Assembly: GCA_030272155.1 (NCBI GenBank)
Contig: CP126195.1
Location: forward strand, 2,463,001 to 2,527,000
DNA length: 64,000 nt
DNA from: Tetradesmus obliquus
Lineage: Eukaryota; Chlorophyta; Chlorophyceae; Sphaeropleales; Scenedesmaceae
Direction of reading: 5' to 3'
How positions within the stretch are numbered: position 1 is the stretch's first letter; the number at the start of each line of letters is the position of its first letter. Positions 25,601 to 37,733 of the stretch are shown piece after piece. A program made the translations under genes and the position numbers. The notes beneath the pieces were generated by a model that had not been told where the DNA came from, made no database searches, and saw only the letters and a program-made list of their open reading frames with translations.

Positions 25601-28600
25601 ATGCCCGTTTTTGTTACGACGTGCTGCTTTGCAGGGCAAGGAATGCACAGGGGTCACTGGCTGCCAACACCGCCCGCGAGTGCGCGCCCTGCCCAACCGG
25701 CAAGACCTCCGACTTTGGCATCAGCAACCCTGGCCTCTGCTACTGCCCACCTGGCACATACGGCAAGGACACCTGCCAAACATGCCTGGCCGGCCGCTGG
25801 TGAGCTGGCAGCAGGCTACCTCCAACACACAGCACCATGTATTGATATCCAGAGGCTGTTTTGCATAGCCAGGCCCCAGCTGCAGACACGTGTTGCTATG
25901 CCACAGGACTGCACTGAACTGGATGCATCCAGCACCAGCACACCATCAAACAAATGCAGTTAGTTCAACCCAGAGAGCGTGTGCTTGGCTGCTGTGCTGC
26001 TGCAGGTGCCCAGGAGGCTCTCCAAACACCTCTGCGCCCATCTTTGCATGCAACGGACCAAGCGAGACGTCCCTGCCTGGAGCGCAGTCACAGCAGGACT
26101 GTGTGTGCGCAGCCGGGTGAGCACATGCTGCCATAAAGAGCCCCAACATTGTGCCGTCTCTGGAATTCCAAACGCCTGCTGAAACATGGAATGAAACTGG
26201 TTGAATGTAGTGCTGTACTGTCAGCGCTCATCACAATCGCCTGTACGCTGATAAGGCTTGCTGCCAACACTAGGACCGCAAACTGATCATCCACATGTGT
26301 GGTTGCAATGCATCTGCAGGTATGGCGGCCCAAGCTGCGAGCTGTGCCCCTTGAACACCTTCTCCACTGGCGGCAGCAGGGCCCCCTGCAGCCCCTGCGG
26401 CTATGGCATCATCACACGGCAGCCTGGGGCCACCAGCAAGGACATGTGCACATGCACGCCTGGCTATGGCAGCTGCACCAGCTGCGCAGCAGGTACGAGT
26501 GCTTTCACATTGAGAGAGGATAGTTACAAGTGAGTCCTGGCACCATCTTTGACGGTATGAGACCAGAAAAGGAGAGTGAGCACCGCAGAACACAATGCAC
26601 ACCCTTGAACGCCAAGTCTCTCATGTGCTAAGACATTGTGCTGCGCATTGTCTGCAAGTATCGCAAGTAACAAAGGCTAAGAGCATGGCTTGCCGGACAT
26701 CATTGTTCAGTGTGAAATGCACGGGGCAACAGACTGGCTACCTTCTTTGTCCGTGCACAACTGCAGGAACTTATGCGACCTATGGGGCAAACGGCACAGA
26801 CATCGTCTGCAAGGCCTGCCCAGGAGGCCGCACCAGCGACTTTGGGGCAACAGGACCAGAGCAGTGCTTCTGCCCTGCAGGCACCTTTGGTCCGACCTGC
26901 CAGAACTGCACAGCCAACTTCTACTGGTGAGCATAGGGGCGTGTGTTGAGACGCATGGGGGCTACTACTCATCACAAGGCAGAGGCAAGCAGGGAAACAC
27001 AATGCCAGCGCCCAGGCTGAGAGAAGAATACTGCACAGTAGTTGCAGCCGTACCATGCACTGCACTGCAGCACTGCTGTTACTCCGCAGCATGGGCCACT
27101 GCTTGGCTTTGTCAGTGGTCGATATCATGTGTAGCTGATTAATGGTACGTTATCAACTGCACATGTTATATCTTTGTGAAACCCTGTGTTGCTGTGCCCT
27201 GCAGCCCTGGTGGGTCTCCCAAGAGCACCGACGCGCCTGCCATTGCTTGTGGGCCCAACCAATCATCAGCAGCTGGGGCAAAGTCACAAGGAGACTGCAC
27301 CTGCGCCCCAGGTAAGCATGTGTTGCAGCAGGGAGTGTTTGAGGACAGCAATGTAACGTGTGCGTCTCACAAATGCCTCTGATTCGCCCACGATCACAGC
27401 ACGAGACAGATAAACAACATTGACCCTGGCGGTGTGTAGCCTTTCTCACACAACAGTATACGATCTGCAGGGCTCTGCTCAAAGAACATCTGCAAGCACG
27501 TTTATAGTGTGAACACGCTCACCACCAACATGCTTTGAGGCTCACCATTGTGGCTTGGTTCTTTGCCTGCACCTTCTGCTGCGCCACTGCAGGGTACGGA
27601 GGCAGCAGCTGTGCTATCTGCGGCCTGGGCTTCTTCAGTGCCGGGGGCAGCAGGGACCCCTGCAGCAAGTGTGATTTCGGCACAAGTACAACACAGCAGG
27701 GAGCCACAAGCAAGAACCAGTGCCAGGTGCGCAGCACCAAAGCTGCCTAAACAGACAACACCGCCGTAGTATTGCAATGAAGTGCTGCATGATGGCTTGC
27801 GGATGAACCATATCACAATGCTATCTGTACTCTGCGGCCGCTAGCATCGCTTTTACAGCATTTCATCTGCACCTCAAGTGGCGATGTAAATGCATGGCGC
27901 ATTTGAGGGCAACGTGTCATACACATATGCTAACTAGCAAAGTGTGCAGCAGCTCACAAATCTCTGCTGCAATCATCAAGATTTGTTGCCTTGCTACTTA
28001 TGTTATGTACGCACACTTCGTGCCTGCAGTGCCAGCCAGGCTACGGAGTCAACTGCACATCCTGCCCAGCAGGCACCTACCAGAACGGCGTGCCTACAGT
28101 CAATGCAACCGGCAGTGCTCTGCCGTGCGTGGCATGCCCAAGCGGCAAGACCAGCGACCCAGGGGCAACAGACGTCTCCCAGTGCTACTGCCCAGCAGGC
28201 ACATTCGGCTCCACCTGCCAGAACTGCACGGCCAACTTCTACTGGTGAGGTCAAATCACACCAAGGGCTTGAACTTGTGTAAGCACAGCAAGCAAGAGCA
28301 GGATTTTGCCAAGGAGGCTGCTTCGAAAAAAAGCACACAATTGGCACAACGAGCATAGCCAGTTCAATCCAACAGGCGGTGTCTTGCTTGCTGCCGCACT
28401 TCGTTGAGCTAAAACTTCACTAGTACGCTACCCCAACACTCTCTATATGCATCTGTCTGCTGCAGCCCTGGTGGGTCCTCCAAGGCCACCGACGCGCCTG
28501 CCATTGCGTGCGGGCCCAACCAGTCGTCAGCGCCAGGAGCAAAGGCTCAAGCGGAGTGCGCATGTGCCCCAGGTGAGCCTGTGGCACGGAGTTTTACAGA

Positions 28601-31600
28601 GGAGAGCTTAAGGTGTATTCCAGTCACAAGCTCTGATCGGCAGCTGTTGTGACGGCGTGCAACCTATAACACAACACTTGCCTGGACCTGTGCAAAGCAC
28701 GCTTTGTTTATTGTGCAGGCGTCAAAGCAGAGCCGCAGCAGAGATAACAGCGCGACTGACAACTCACGCCCGCACCTCTCACCGACCAGATCGGCCCTCA
28801 GCTGTTGCTCTGCGACTTCTGCTGCGCCACTGCAGGGTACGGAGGCAGCAGCTGTGCTATCTGCGGCCTGGGCTTCTTCAGTGCTGGGGGCAGCAGGGAC
28901 CCCTGCAGCAAGTGTGACTTTGGCACCAGTACAACACAGGCAGGAGCCACGAGCAAGAGCCAGTGCCAGGTGTGCAGCACAGCTGCTCTGTGTTTTCTTA
29001 GTCGTTGTGCTGTGACAAACACCTGTTAGGCTTAGAATACTGTGGTTGGCTCAGCCCAAGAGGATTTGTTGTTGTGCTTACAGCCGATGCTGCTTTCACA
29101 GTAATACGCGAGCGCCTACTGCCATGCTGTGACACCATTGCAACCAACAGCTTCTGTCGATGTAACAGCCAACATCTGCCGACTCTGACTGAAGTGCTTT
29201 GTTTCAACGTTGACCTGCAGTGCCAGCCAGGCTACGGCGTCAACTGCGCAGCCTGCGCAGCAGGCACTTACCAGAACGGCGTGCCCACGGTTAATGCCAC
29301 TGGGACCGCCTTGCAGTGCGTGGCATGCCCTGGCAGCAAGACCAGCGACCCAGGGGCAACAGACGTCTCCCAGTGCTACTGCCCAGCAGGCACATTCGGC
29401 TCCGACTGCCGGAGCTGCACCCCCAACTTCTACTGGTGAGCATGGAGCATAGTGCCATGCTGTTAAGCACGGCACTTGTTGGTTGAACACACGGCAATAG
29501 AGGTCAGACCTGCGTGCAGCACTGCCGATAAGCTGGACCTCGACGAGTACGCTGTTCAAATAATATGTGCATGCCTCTGCCTGCTGCAGCCCTGGTGGGT
29601 CCTCCAAGGCCACTGACGCGCCTGCAATGGCATGCGGCCCCACCCAGATGTCAGCACCGGGTGCAAAGGCGCAGGCAGACTGTGTGTGTGCCCCAGGTGA
29701 GCCCGCTGCAGCAGGGAATGTTTGAGGACAGCAATGTAATGTGTGCTTCAAATAAGTGCCGCTGATTCGCCAACGATCACAGCACGAGACGGACAAACAG
29801 CATTGCCCCTGGTGCCCCAGGTGAGCTCGCTGCAGCACGCCAGTGACAGAAGCTGCACACTCAACACGCACAGATCTGTTTCTAGAAACCATGCTGCATT
29901 ATGAGCTGCCGATGGCGTTCCATGAAACCACACCTGGCTGTGGAAGCTCAAGACAGCCACGAAAAGGTTGACGCTTGCTACATGCAACGACAGCAGTTAG
30001 CAAAGCTAGTGGTGTCTTATACTGGCATCTGGGCTGGACGGCGTCACATTCGCTAGCGTGATGCACAAACATGATGATGCTGTTTGTTCCATGCTCAGCT
30101 TAAAGTTGTGCACCCGTCACAGATTGCCAAGGTCCTGTGTGCACCTGTCAGGCGCTCAGCTGTTGCCCGCCGTCGCTGTTGCGTCTCTGCAGGGTTTGGT
30201 GGCAGCAGCTGCAACATCTGCGGCTTGGGCTATTTCAGTGCCGGGGGCAGCAGGGACCCCTGCAGCAAGTGTGACTACGGCACCAGCACAACACAGCAAG
30301 GAGCCACAAGCAGTAACCAGTGCCAGGTGCGCAGCTGCAAGTTCCTTGGCTTTTCCACAACTCTGGCCGCACTTCCTTGGCAACCGCTTTGGTGTGTCAT
30401 CTGCACTCAACTCACACACATGTTATGCTCTGCTTGCAGCTTGTGACACGCTTTAAAGCCCGCCTTGCTGCTGTGCTGTTACAACTGCAGTGCCAGCCAG
30501 GCTATGGTGCCAACTGCGCAACGTGCCTAGCAGGCACCTACCAGGACGGCGTGCCTCTAGTCAATGCCAACGGAGCATCCCTGCCGTGTGTGGCATGCCC
30601 TGGCAGGAAGACCAGCAACCCTGGAGCATCCAATGTCTCGCAGTGCTTCTGCCCTCCTGGTGAGTTTTAGCGGCAACCAATGTTACACCCCAGAAATAAC
30701 GGGCGGGCTGATCAGCAGCAGGAGGCTCCAGAACTGATCTTCCATATCGTCTGCCCTCCCAGAAAACACGCCCAGGCTGGCATCTTTTAAGCGCAAAGCT
30801 ATACCTGTTGCTGCACAGGCAACTGTACAGCAAATGTACCAGGGCTGCAGCTGCCGTGACAGACCCTGCATGTTTTGACAGGTTGCGCACTGCCGCCTTG
30901 TAAGTTTAGGCTCCTACTAGGTTAGTGACACAAAGCTGACGAGGCTATTCACAAAACACCAACAACCCACTTGGGTTCTGCTGCGTGAGGAGGTGGTGTA
31001 CTTTTGTTATGTCAGTAGCTCTCGTTTTCTGGTCTCAGGCCATATGTTCACCCTGTTGTGGCTCATACCGGCTAAGATGCTGCCAGGACCCACATGTAAC
31101 CATCCTCTCTCTCAAATATCTGCAACATTACAGCGCCATAAAGTTCGGTCCTCCTTTGCAACTCAGACTGATTCAGCAGACAAAGCAGCTTGTTCACCAG
31201 CTGCGCACAACATGCGCCAGCCAGGTGCTTCTGTCTCGATTGCACACCACTGTGCTGCACATGTGTACACCTCTGTTTGCTGTCTGCCCTGCAGGCACAT
31301 TTGGCCTCGACTGCACCGACTGTGTGGCGGGCTCCTGGTGTCCTGGAGGCTTTGCTGCGCCCATCACCAGCTGTGCTGCCAACATGCAGAGCCCGCCAGG
31401 CTCAAAAACTGAGTCCACCTGTGTATGCGTGGCAGGTGAGGGGGTTGGCTGCTGTTGTGGCCGAGGTGGTTGTTGCTACTGTAGAGCCAACACAGTTTGT
31501 CCATCACTGCCGCAGTAGCATGACAGCTGGGGTCTCTTGCACTGCGCGGATGCAGCTGCTAGCTGGTGGCAGAAGCGCTGCTGACAGAGCGTACTGCCGC

Positions 31601-34600
31601 ATAATGATGACCATCTCCAGTTGTGTCAGCGGTGTTGATGGTGCTGGCGTGCGTCTTACAAGCACCATGTAAGTATGTTGAGTTTCGCGTGTGCTGCAGT
31701 GCCCACAGGCATGCAGGATCCTAATGCAACTGATGAAGGTGGCGCCCGAGCCACATGCAACTATCCTGCCTCAAAGCAAAACTTACGAACAATGTGCTGT
31801 TGCAGGTTTCGGCTGGGATGGCTACCAGTGCTCGCGGTGCAGCAGGGGTCAGTTCTCCACTGGCAACAGCCGCCAGCCATGCAGCCAGTGCCCCAGCGGC
31901 ACCACCAGCATTGAGGGATCCACCTCTGCTGCTGCATGCGTGTGTTTGCCTGGATCTGGAGGCAACTGCACTGTCTGCCCACCAGGTGAGCTGGCAGTGT
32001 CCAGCAGTTCCTGGCAGTACTGTGCTATTAGCAGTACTGTAGCTTGCAGATGGCATGCTCACACTGTGAGCTGGCAGCTGCAGGTGTGCAGCACAGTTTG
32101 TGGGCTGATGCAGCAGCAGCTGGCTATGTGCATGAGCCTGCAACTGATGTTGCAGTGGTCTGCTGCCTAGTACAGCGCTGCTGCAGCTGACAGCTTGCCG
32201 TATCTTGTGACATCACAAGCATCGGCTTTCACCAACCCTACCCACGATGCCACAAGCAGCGACTTCCCTCAGCTACAACCCAACAGAACATGTAAAGCTG
32301 CAGTCTGGTGGCGCTGTAAATGTATTTAGGATGCTGCTGCTGAGACTTGTGCTCGGGACGTGGCTGTTGCCGCTGCTGTTGCTGCTGTGTTGTCCAGGCA
32401 CATGGAGCAGTGGGCTGCCCAGCAACACTGGCTCCCCTGATGTGCTGTGCCAGAACTGCCCTGCTGGACAGACCAGCGACACAGGCGCCACCTCCCCTGA
32501 CGACTGCTGTGAGTGCTCAAACAGTCGATACTTGCAGGCTTGCAGTCATCACTTACATTGAAGTGCAGTGGAGCCACACCTGCATGCCCATTGCAACGCC
32601 GTGCTGTATGTAACACGCTGCAGTGCATGCACATTGGCTTTGGTGCCGCTGGCTTCTGCAGCAGCTGTCCCTGCTGATCATGATGGGACAGCATGCTGTC
32701 AACCGTTGTGCTTTGCGCTGTGCTGCGGACAGGGCGTATGGACATCGCTTCTACTGGTGCAGTGCACTGCACCAGAGCTCACGAAGAGCATGGCTTGCCC
32801 TGCAAAATCCCATCCGTACCACACACATGTAACTGAAGGCGCCGCTGCTGTTAATCAGCATCACAACGCCAGCCGTTTGCAGCTGTGCAATGCTGAGTTT
32901 CAGCCCCACCTCAACCCTATAGCTTGGCTGGCATGATCACCGGCATGATCACCGGCGTGATCCTCTTGAACATGTTGCATGCAGACTGCCCTGCCGGGAC
33001 GTATGGCACTGCATGTGACCCCTGCCTGGCTGGCTCCTACTGCCCTGCCGGAGGCACAATCACACGCTGCCCCACCAACATGTACTCGCCAGCCAGGGCC
33101 AAGTCAGTGGATGAGTGTGTTTGCAACCCAGGTGCGCAATGGTGAATGCGCTGCGAAGAGACGCGCAGAGCTGGTTTGAAGCTTGATCATCTGACGCAGC
33201 TGGGAGCGGCTTGGCTGTTCATAGCAAATGTCACAGCTCTTTGCAAAATCATGGATGCCACTGCCTTTCAGCACAGCCAGCTCTGCTGTGGAAGCGCACA
33301 ACAACAGCAGCAGCAGCAGCAGCAGTAGCACACCTTCTTCTGCATCTGCATGCAGATGTGCATGTTATTGCGCAAAACCCCTGCAGTTCAGCCAGCTGCT
33401 GACGCAGCAAAACTGTTTGGTTCGTATGTATGCAGGCTATGGTGGGCAAGACTGTGACATCTGCGCGCCCGGGACCTTCGCAGTAGGCGGCAACCGCAGC
33501 AGCTGCAGGTGAGGCGCCGGCCGCAAACACGCTGCTGCAATGTCACAGCAGCATGACAGCTTTCTGTGTTTGCCGTCTTGTATAATCTCCTCTGTTCATT
33601 GCCACACTGGCAAGCTTATGGACTTGAGTCAAGCTTGTGGTTTTGAGGCCCAGCTTAACCTGCAGCTTGAAAGCATCAACGTGCCTTGATGACTGTCTGC
33701 TGCCATGCTGTTCTCTTGCAGTGTGTGTCCCTTGGGTCTTACCACTGCAATCAGCGGTGCTCCAAGCGCATCGTACTGCCAGTGCCCAGCTGGCTCTGGT
33801 GCCGCTGCCAGCAATGCCGCCGCCAAATGTGCTCTGTGCTTACCAGGTAGGGCGATGATATCCCCTCATGGTATATGCAGGCAATTAATGGAATATCAAG
33901 CAGCACAACTGACCACTTGTTGTCATGTAGTAGGGTGGTTGTTGCAGTGGCAGTAGATAGTGCCTGCTGCCTGCTAAGCATGCAGGGCATGGAGTGCACA
34001 GACAGCAAACGATGTGTGCTGTGACAAATGCATGCAGGCTATTGGAGCAACGGACTGCCAAATGGTGGCCTCGTGGGCACCACTCTCACTTGCCAAGCAT
34101 GCCCGAGTGCCACGCAGACATCCAACATGGGTGCAAAAGACCCATCTGAATGCTGTGAGTTGACTCATCAAAACAGCTGTCTGTCTAGGTGCAGTTTGCA
34201 CTGTGGAACAGCCTGTGTGCAGGACACTTCCTCCCAGCTGCAGCCCAATCAATATTGCTGCAGTCACCTGCTCATTGAGCCAACTCATTAGGCAGCCAGC
34301 CCTCATCGCGCAGCACAGACAACCTGCACGTGCATCGTACCACCTGGCAAGTGCACTGTGCTTACCTTGGCTTGCCATATACAGAGCTGCTGGCATGCCA
34401 TCTGCATTGTGTGGTGGCAACTTTGTGTCTTTCCTGCGCGATTATGGAGCTGGAGCTGACGTGGTCCTGTCTTGCTGGTTGCCTGGCTTGCAGACTGTGC
34501 CCAGGGGTACTACCAGACGGAAACGGGCTGCACCATTTGCCCACTCGACTCTTACTGTCCAGGGGGGCCACCTGCCCCGCGTATCAGCTGTGGTAGCAAC

Positions 34601-36338
34601 CAAAAAACAGTCACCAATGGCGCAGGCTCGGCAGACTTGTGTGTGTGCAAGCCAGGGTGAGCAAGCATTAGTCACCGGCATTGATCGGCTTGCTTGCAGC
34701 CATGAGTTGTGTTGCACAGCCGTTGTGGTGCATTGTGACGTTGTTGGTGCTGCCATTAGAATCTCTTGCACCCTGTAGTTGTTGTAATCTGCAGTCAATG
34801 TGCCGGCGGCGCAATTTGTTACGGCTCCAGCTGCTGTTGCAATTGTTCCAGCAGTATGCGCATTACTCAGAACGATGTTTCATGTTGCAGTTGATTAACA
34901 TGTATGATGCCCCGCCACTGCTGCGATTGCTGCTGGTGCTGCAGGTATGGTGGGCCTGATTGCACACTGTGCAGCTCAGGATCTTGCAGTGCCGGCGGAA
35001 CCTTGGATGATTGTAAAAAGTGCCCAACCACCATGTCCACCGAAATAGTGGGAGCTACATCATTTAGTGCTTGTTCGTGCATGGGAGGGTACGGTGCCCC
35101 AGCATCAGGGCCGCTGTCGGAAACTAACCCTTGGTGAGCTGCCCAGCACAAGGATCAAAGCAATGTATGCACCCTGCTGTTGCAGAGTGCAGCAGGTTGT
35201 GCTGGGCCTGGATCTACATGCTGTTGATTTGGTTGAATCACAAGCCCACAATCCAATCATACAGCAGTCAGACAAAATCATTGCGTGCACTGTGCAAACT
35301 TGCTGCGCTGAACTGTTGCATCAGCCCCTTGACAAGCAGGGGGTGTGAAGCCTAAAGAGCACGCCTTTCAATGTGCATGCTGTATATTTGCTGTCACTAT
35401 CATCTGGTGGTGCACAGTATGTTGTTTCTGTGCTGCGCTGTGTTCCTGTTGTGCACTCTATTGCAGCATGCTGCAAGCTGCAATGCATGGATCATGACTT
35501 TAACCCTGTCAAGATCGATTGATCGTGTCCACTGTTGTGCCTGATGCTCTGCTGCAGCGTGATGTGCGACCTGAACATGTATGGGGTTCCGGGCAACCGT
35601 GATGTCTGCCAGTCTTGCCCAGCAAACACGCAAACACCAGGCATGATGGCCACACAGTTGAAGGAATGCATGTGCATGCCGGTGAGATGCGCTGCCGCAT
35701 ATGCATATAGTGTCTGGACACCAGCTGGATAATAATCAAAAACCCTCATGTGGACAGAAACTGTATTCTATTGCGCGGCAAAGAACCCCCTGCAGCAAGC
35801 AGTAGCACACACCAGACAAAGCTGTGTGGCTATGTTCTTGGTTCAAGAGTTCAGCGAGGAATGTCTGTAGCACGCCAAGTTGTTTCTTGTCAATCGTGAG
35901 AAGGCCGCTCCCTGGGGGGACGCTATAACAGACACATTGCGCATGTGTGAGGCACGCAGCTCTGATTGCAGCTGCTTGGTGGTTTCAGGCTGTTGCCTGC
36001 GTGCAAGCTGTGCTGGTCCTGCGGTAGTGACCAATGCTGCTGCCCTCAAAAACAAAGTACCTGCTGACTGTTGCTATTGTGCGCACTTCTGGCGACTTGA
36101 TGTGCAGGGTTATGGCTGGGTGGAGAACGTCAGCAGCCTTTCCAACCCTTGTCAGAAGTGTGTTGCGCCAAAGGCGTCCTACCCGAACCCGCCCAACACA
36201 GCCAACCCGTGGCCACCTTGCACAGTGTGCCCTAGTGGCACGTCAGCAGCTGACATCAATGGGGTCTGCCTGACTGCCGACGAACAAAAACCTGCTGCCA
36301 CATGTAAAGACACTTTCAATTGCTTGGAACAGAATTGA
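16163..36338 (+). CDS. Secreted cysteine-rich protein with GCC2/GCC3 (ephrin-receptor-like) modules
   Basis: Forty-five exons join in phase from ATG at 16163 to TGA at 36336-36338, giving 2,041 residues. Residues 1-22 (MSIGQIWALLALICLCFGRTWA) form a clear signal peptide. The rest is cysteine-rich modules of the kind CPAGTY..C..CP.G..S..GA....C.C.PG, close to the Pfam GCC2/GCC3 (ephrin-receptor-like) repeat, alternating with GYGG..C..CPLG..S.GG....C..C.YG units. I see no transmembrane segment, kinase or lipid-anchor signal, so the product is probably secreted to the wall or matrix and held by disulphides. Function is unknown. Exons roughly match half-modules, and intron phases vary but always agree. 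Neighbouring modules near 28-30 kb are almost identical, showing recent expansion. Exon coordinates are in the following entries. Confidence 0.85.
19611..19690. repeat. CTG triplet run before exon 9 acceptor
   Basis: A CTG/GTG run of about 80 bases ends just before the CCCACAG acceptor of exon 19697-19798. It sits on the coding strand, in the pyrimidine-tract position. Confidence 0.9.
19760..19966 (+). repeat. Duplicated 5' splice junction after exon 9
   Basis: The exon end and donor at 19798 (NSMCSLCPA, then GTGAGTAGCAG) recur with the exon end at 19954 (NSICSLCFA, same donor), 156 bases on. Intron sequence after each copy is also similar (a CGTGGCACTG- or TGTGGCACTG-like stretch). Confidence 0.65.
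21976..22018. repeat. 20-base direct repeat in an intron
   Basis: Two perfect tandem copies of a 20-base unit lie in the intron after exon 21825-21917. No function is evident. Confidence 0.85.
23060..23380 (+). repeat. Exon-17 donor region repeated four times
   Basis: The real exon ends at 23095 (EYCQ, then GTGAGG). Decayed copies of the exon end and donor end at 23207 (donor changed to GCAAGG), 23315 (changed to ATGAGG) and 23370 (GTGAGG kept), at spacings of 112, 108 and 55 bases. The CTGTTGTGT stretch after the donor is also copied in the second. Confidence 0.6.
23914..26926 (+). other. Cysteine-rich gene, exons 19-25
   Basis: Exons: 23914-24156, 24467-24616, 24985-25189, 25635-25799, 26006-26116, 26320-26492 and 26767-26926. 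Exon 19 contains a Ser/Thr/Ala/Pro-rich spacer of about 55 residues, a likely O-glycosylated stalk, before returning to cysteine modules. Exons 23-25 set the order CPGGS, YGG and GTYATY..CKACPGGRTSDFGA that is copied in the next block. Exon 25 ends CQNCTANFYW, with an N-glycosylation sequon. Confidence 0.8.
27205..30659 (+). other. Cysteine-rich gene, exons 26-34: recently duplicated three-exon modules
   Basis: Exons: 27205-27311, 27593-27726, 28030-28244, then 28466-28572, 28836-28969, 29221-29435, then 29590-29696, 30193-30326 and 30491-30659. The three-exon set is repeated three times with identical lengths (107, 134, 215 bases). Only the last exon is shorter (169), ending at CFCPPG. Proteins are nearly identical (GYGGSSCAICGLGFFSAGGS; CQPGYGVNC). 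The introns after 27311 and 29696 also still align for more than 100 bases, so duplication was recent and included introns. Confidence 0.85.
31295..36338 (+). other. Cysteine-rich gene, exons 35-45 and stop
   Basis: Exons: 31295-31435, 31806-31985, 32398-32508, 32985-33131, 33436-33508, 33722-33846, 34038-34154, 34494-34656, 34945-35133, 35558-35681 and 36108-36338. The module order GTFG / YGG / GTWSSGLP / CPAGTYG repeats with more divergence than the block before. The last exon returns to a CQKCVAP motif like that of exon 2 and ends at TGA after CLEQN. The head and tail may be a related pair of caps. I cannot exclude that the last 30 residues are mis-spliced. Confidence 0.75.
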
Positions 36339-37733
36339 TTGTAGAGATACTGTAATTACTATGGTGTTCCTATTGAGGTGTGGTTTTCTGGTGTCAGTGG
36401 TATGCACGTCATACATGTGCCACGTGGCACATGTTCGGCAAGGACACAGGCCTGACTCTTGCTGTCTACACCAAGCATCTGGTGGAGTCTAGCCATTCTC
36501 GGCAGGGACTTGCATCATGCTGCACAGCCCCACAAATCTTGGAAATGATTGCATTGTTTGGCGGCCTTGCTGGCAGTTCAACTGTGCTACCGTCTTTGAC
36601 TGTCTTCAGGCAGTTGAGTAGCTACAGTGGAGAAGAAAAAAGCTGCACATCACTATGTGATGCACTGCTTACTATCGTATTATCATTGATACATACCATA
36701 CATTATCACCATGAACTACATTAATGAACAGTTATGTATGTATGCTGCACAGCATATGCTTAACGGGCTTTGCCACTTCAAGTTTGGTTTGCCTGTTGTC
36801 TGTCCGCCGTCTTCAAATGCGCGAGTTTGGTGTTGGGAGTGCTAGCATTGGCTACATTGGTGCAGCACGCACCCTGCCATGACAGCCTGGTCAGACATCC
36901 TGACAACTTAGTATCAAAGCTATTTTCAAGCATATTATTAAAGCTATTCTCACAGCGTTGCGCGCGCACAGACAGTACTACAGTTTATGGCCCAGCTGCT
37001 ACCACGTATGAACATGATCATGTTGCCTTGCTTGGCAGCACTGGGGCCACGTAGCAGGCACACACATGTTGCGCTGCGCTGTAGAAAATTTGACGCACAG
37101 TTACTGTGTTGTGTTACGTTGTATACGCTCCCAGTTGCATATATTGCTGTCTATTTGTCTCTTGCTGGTGGTTGATAGACAGGTGATCACCTGGATCATG
37201 ACCTAGTATTTGAACATTGGGGGATTGCTGCTGTTGAGTAACATCATTAGGCGGTGACCTCTGTTAGAGGGCAAGGGGTGCTCTCGACCTGGTCAGCTTG
37301 CACTGATGACAGCCTCTGCAGATTCTGATATATTCATCAGCATGTTACCATGAAACAGCAGCAGCATCGGCATGGCATGCATGACTTGTCAACTCAGCGA
37401 TGACAGGAATTGCCCAGCAATTGACCGTTCTTCTGGCAGAAGAAACTATGCTTGTACCACAACATGTGTCAGTGCATAGGACAGGAGCAACGCCTGTTTC
37501 TTACACAGTAATTAAAAAGTAACAGGAGCACTGTGAAAACACTGAATCCTACAACCTCTAAGCATGATCAAGAAACCCCGCTGGTCGACGGCATGCGCCG
37601 ACTGTTGCTGTTGCCGCCACTCCAGAAAACAATGCCCAATGTTTGCCGCTGTCAGCTGCAGACCGGCTACAGACCGGCTACAGCCGATGACATTTGGTAA
37701 AGTTTGCGCCACACGCCAGTGTCTTGCTGCAGC
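36339..37733. other. Convergent intergenic region
   Basis: The cysteine-rich gene and NAP1 converge here, so their 3' UTRs share these 1.4 kb. A TGTAA, the usual poly(A) signal of chlorophycean algae, lies at 36351-36355 on plus, and one for NAP1 is at 37505-37501 on minus. The open frame at 36380-36724 lacks cysteine modules and any supported link to the gene before it. I see no further gene. Confidence 0.5.
37501..37505 (-). terminator. Candidate TGTAA poly(A) signal of NAP1
   Basis: TGTAA on the minus strand, about 230 bases after the NAP1 stop codon. It matches the known chlorophycean polyadenylation signal, but five bases alone are weak evidence. Confidence 0.3.

Noticed and set aside
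36380-36724. Plus-strand 114-residue frame after the cysteine-rich gene
   Set aside because: It has no cysteine-module pattern, no clear acceptor in the right phase, and lies after the TGA at 36338; more likely UTR.
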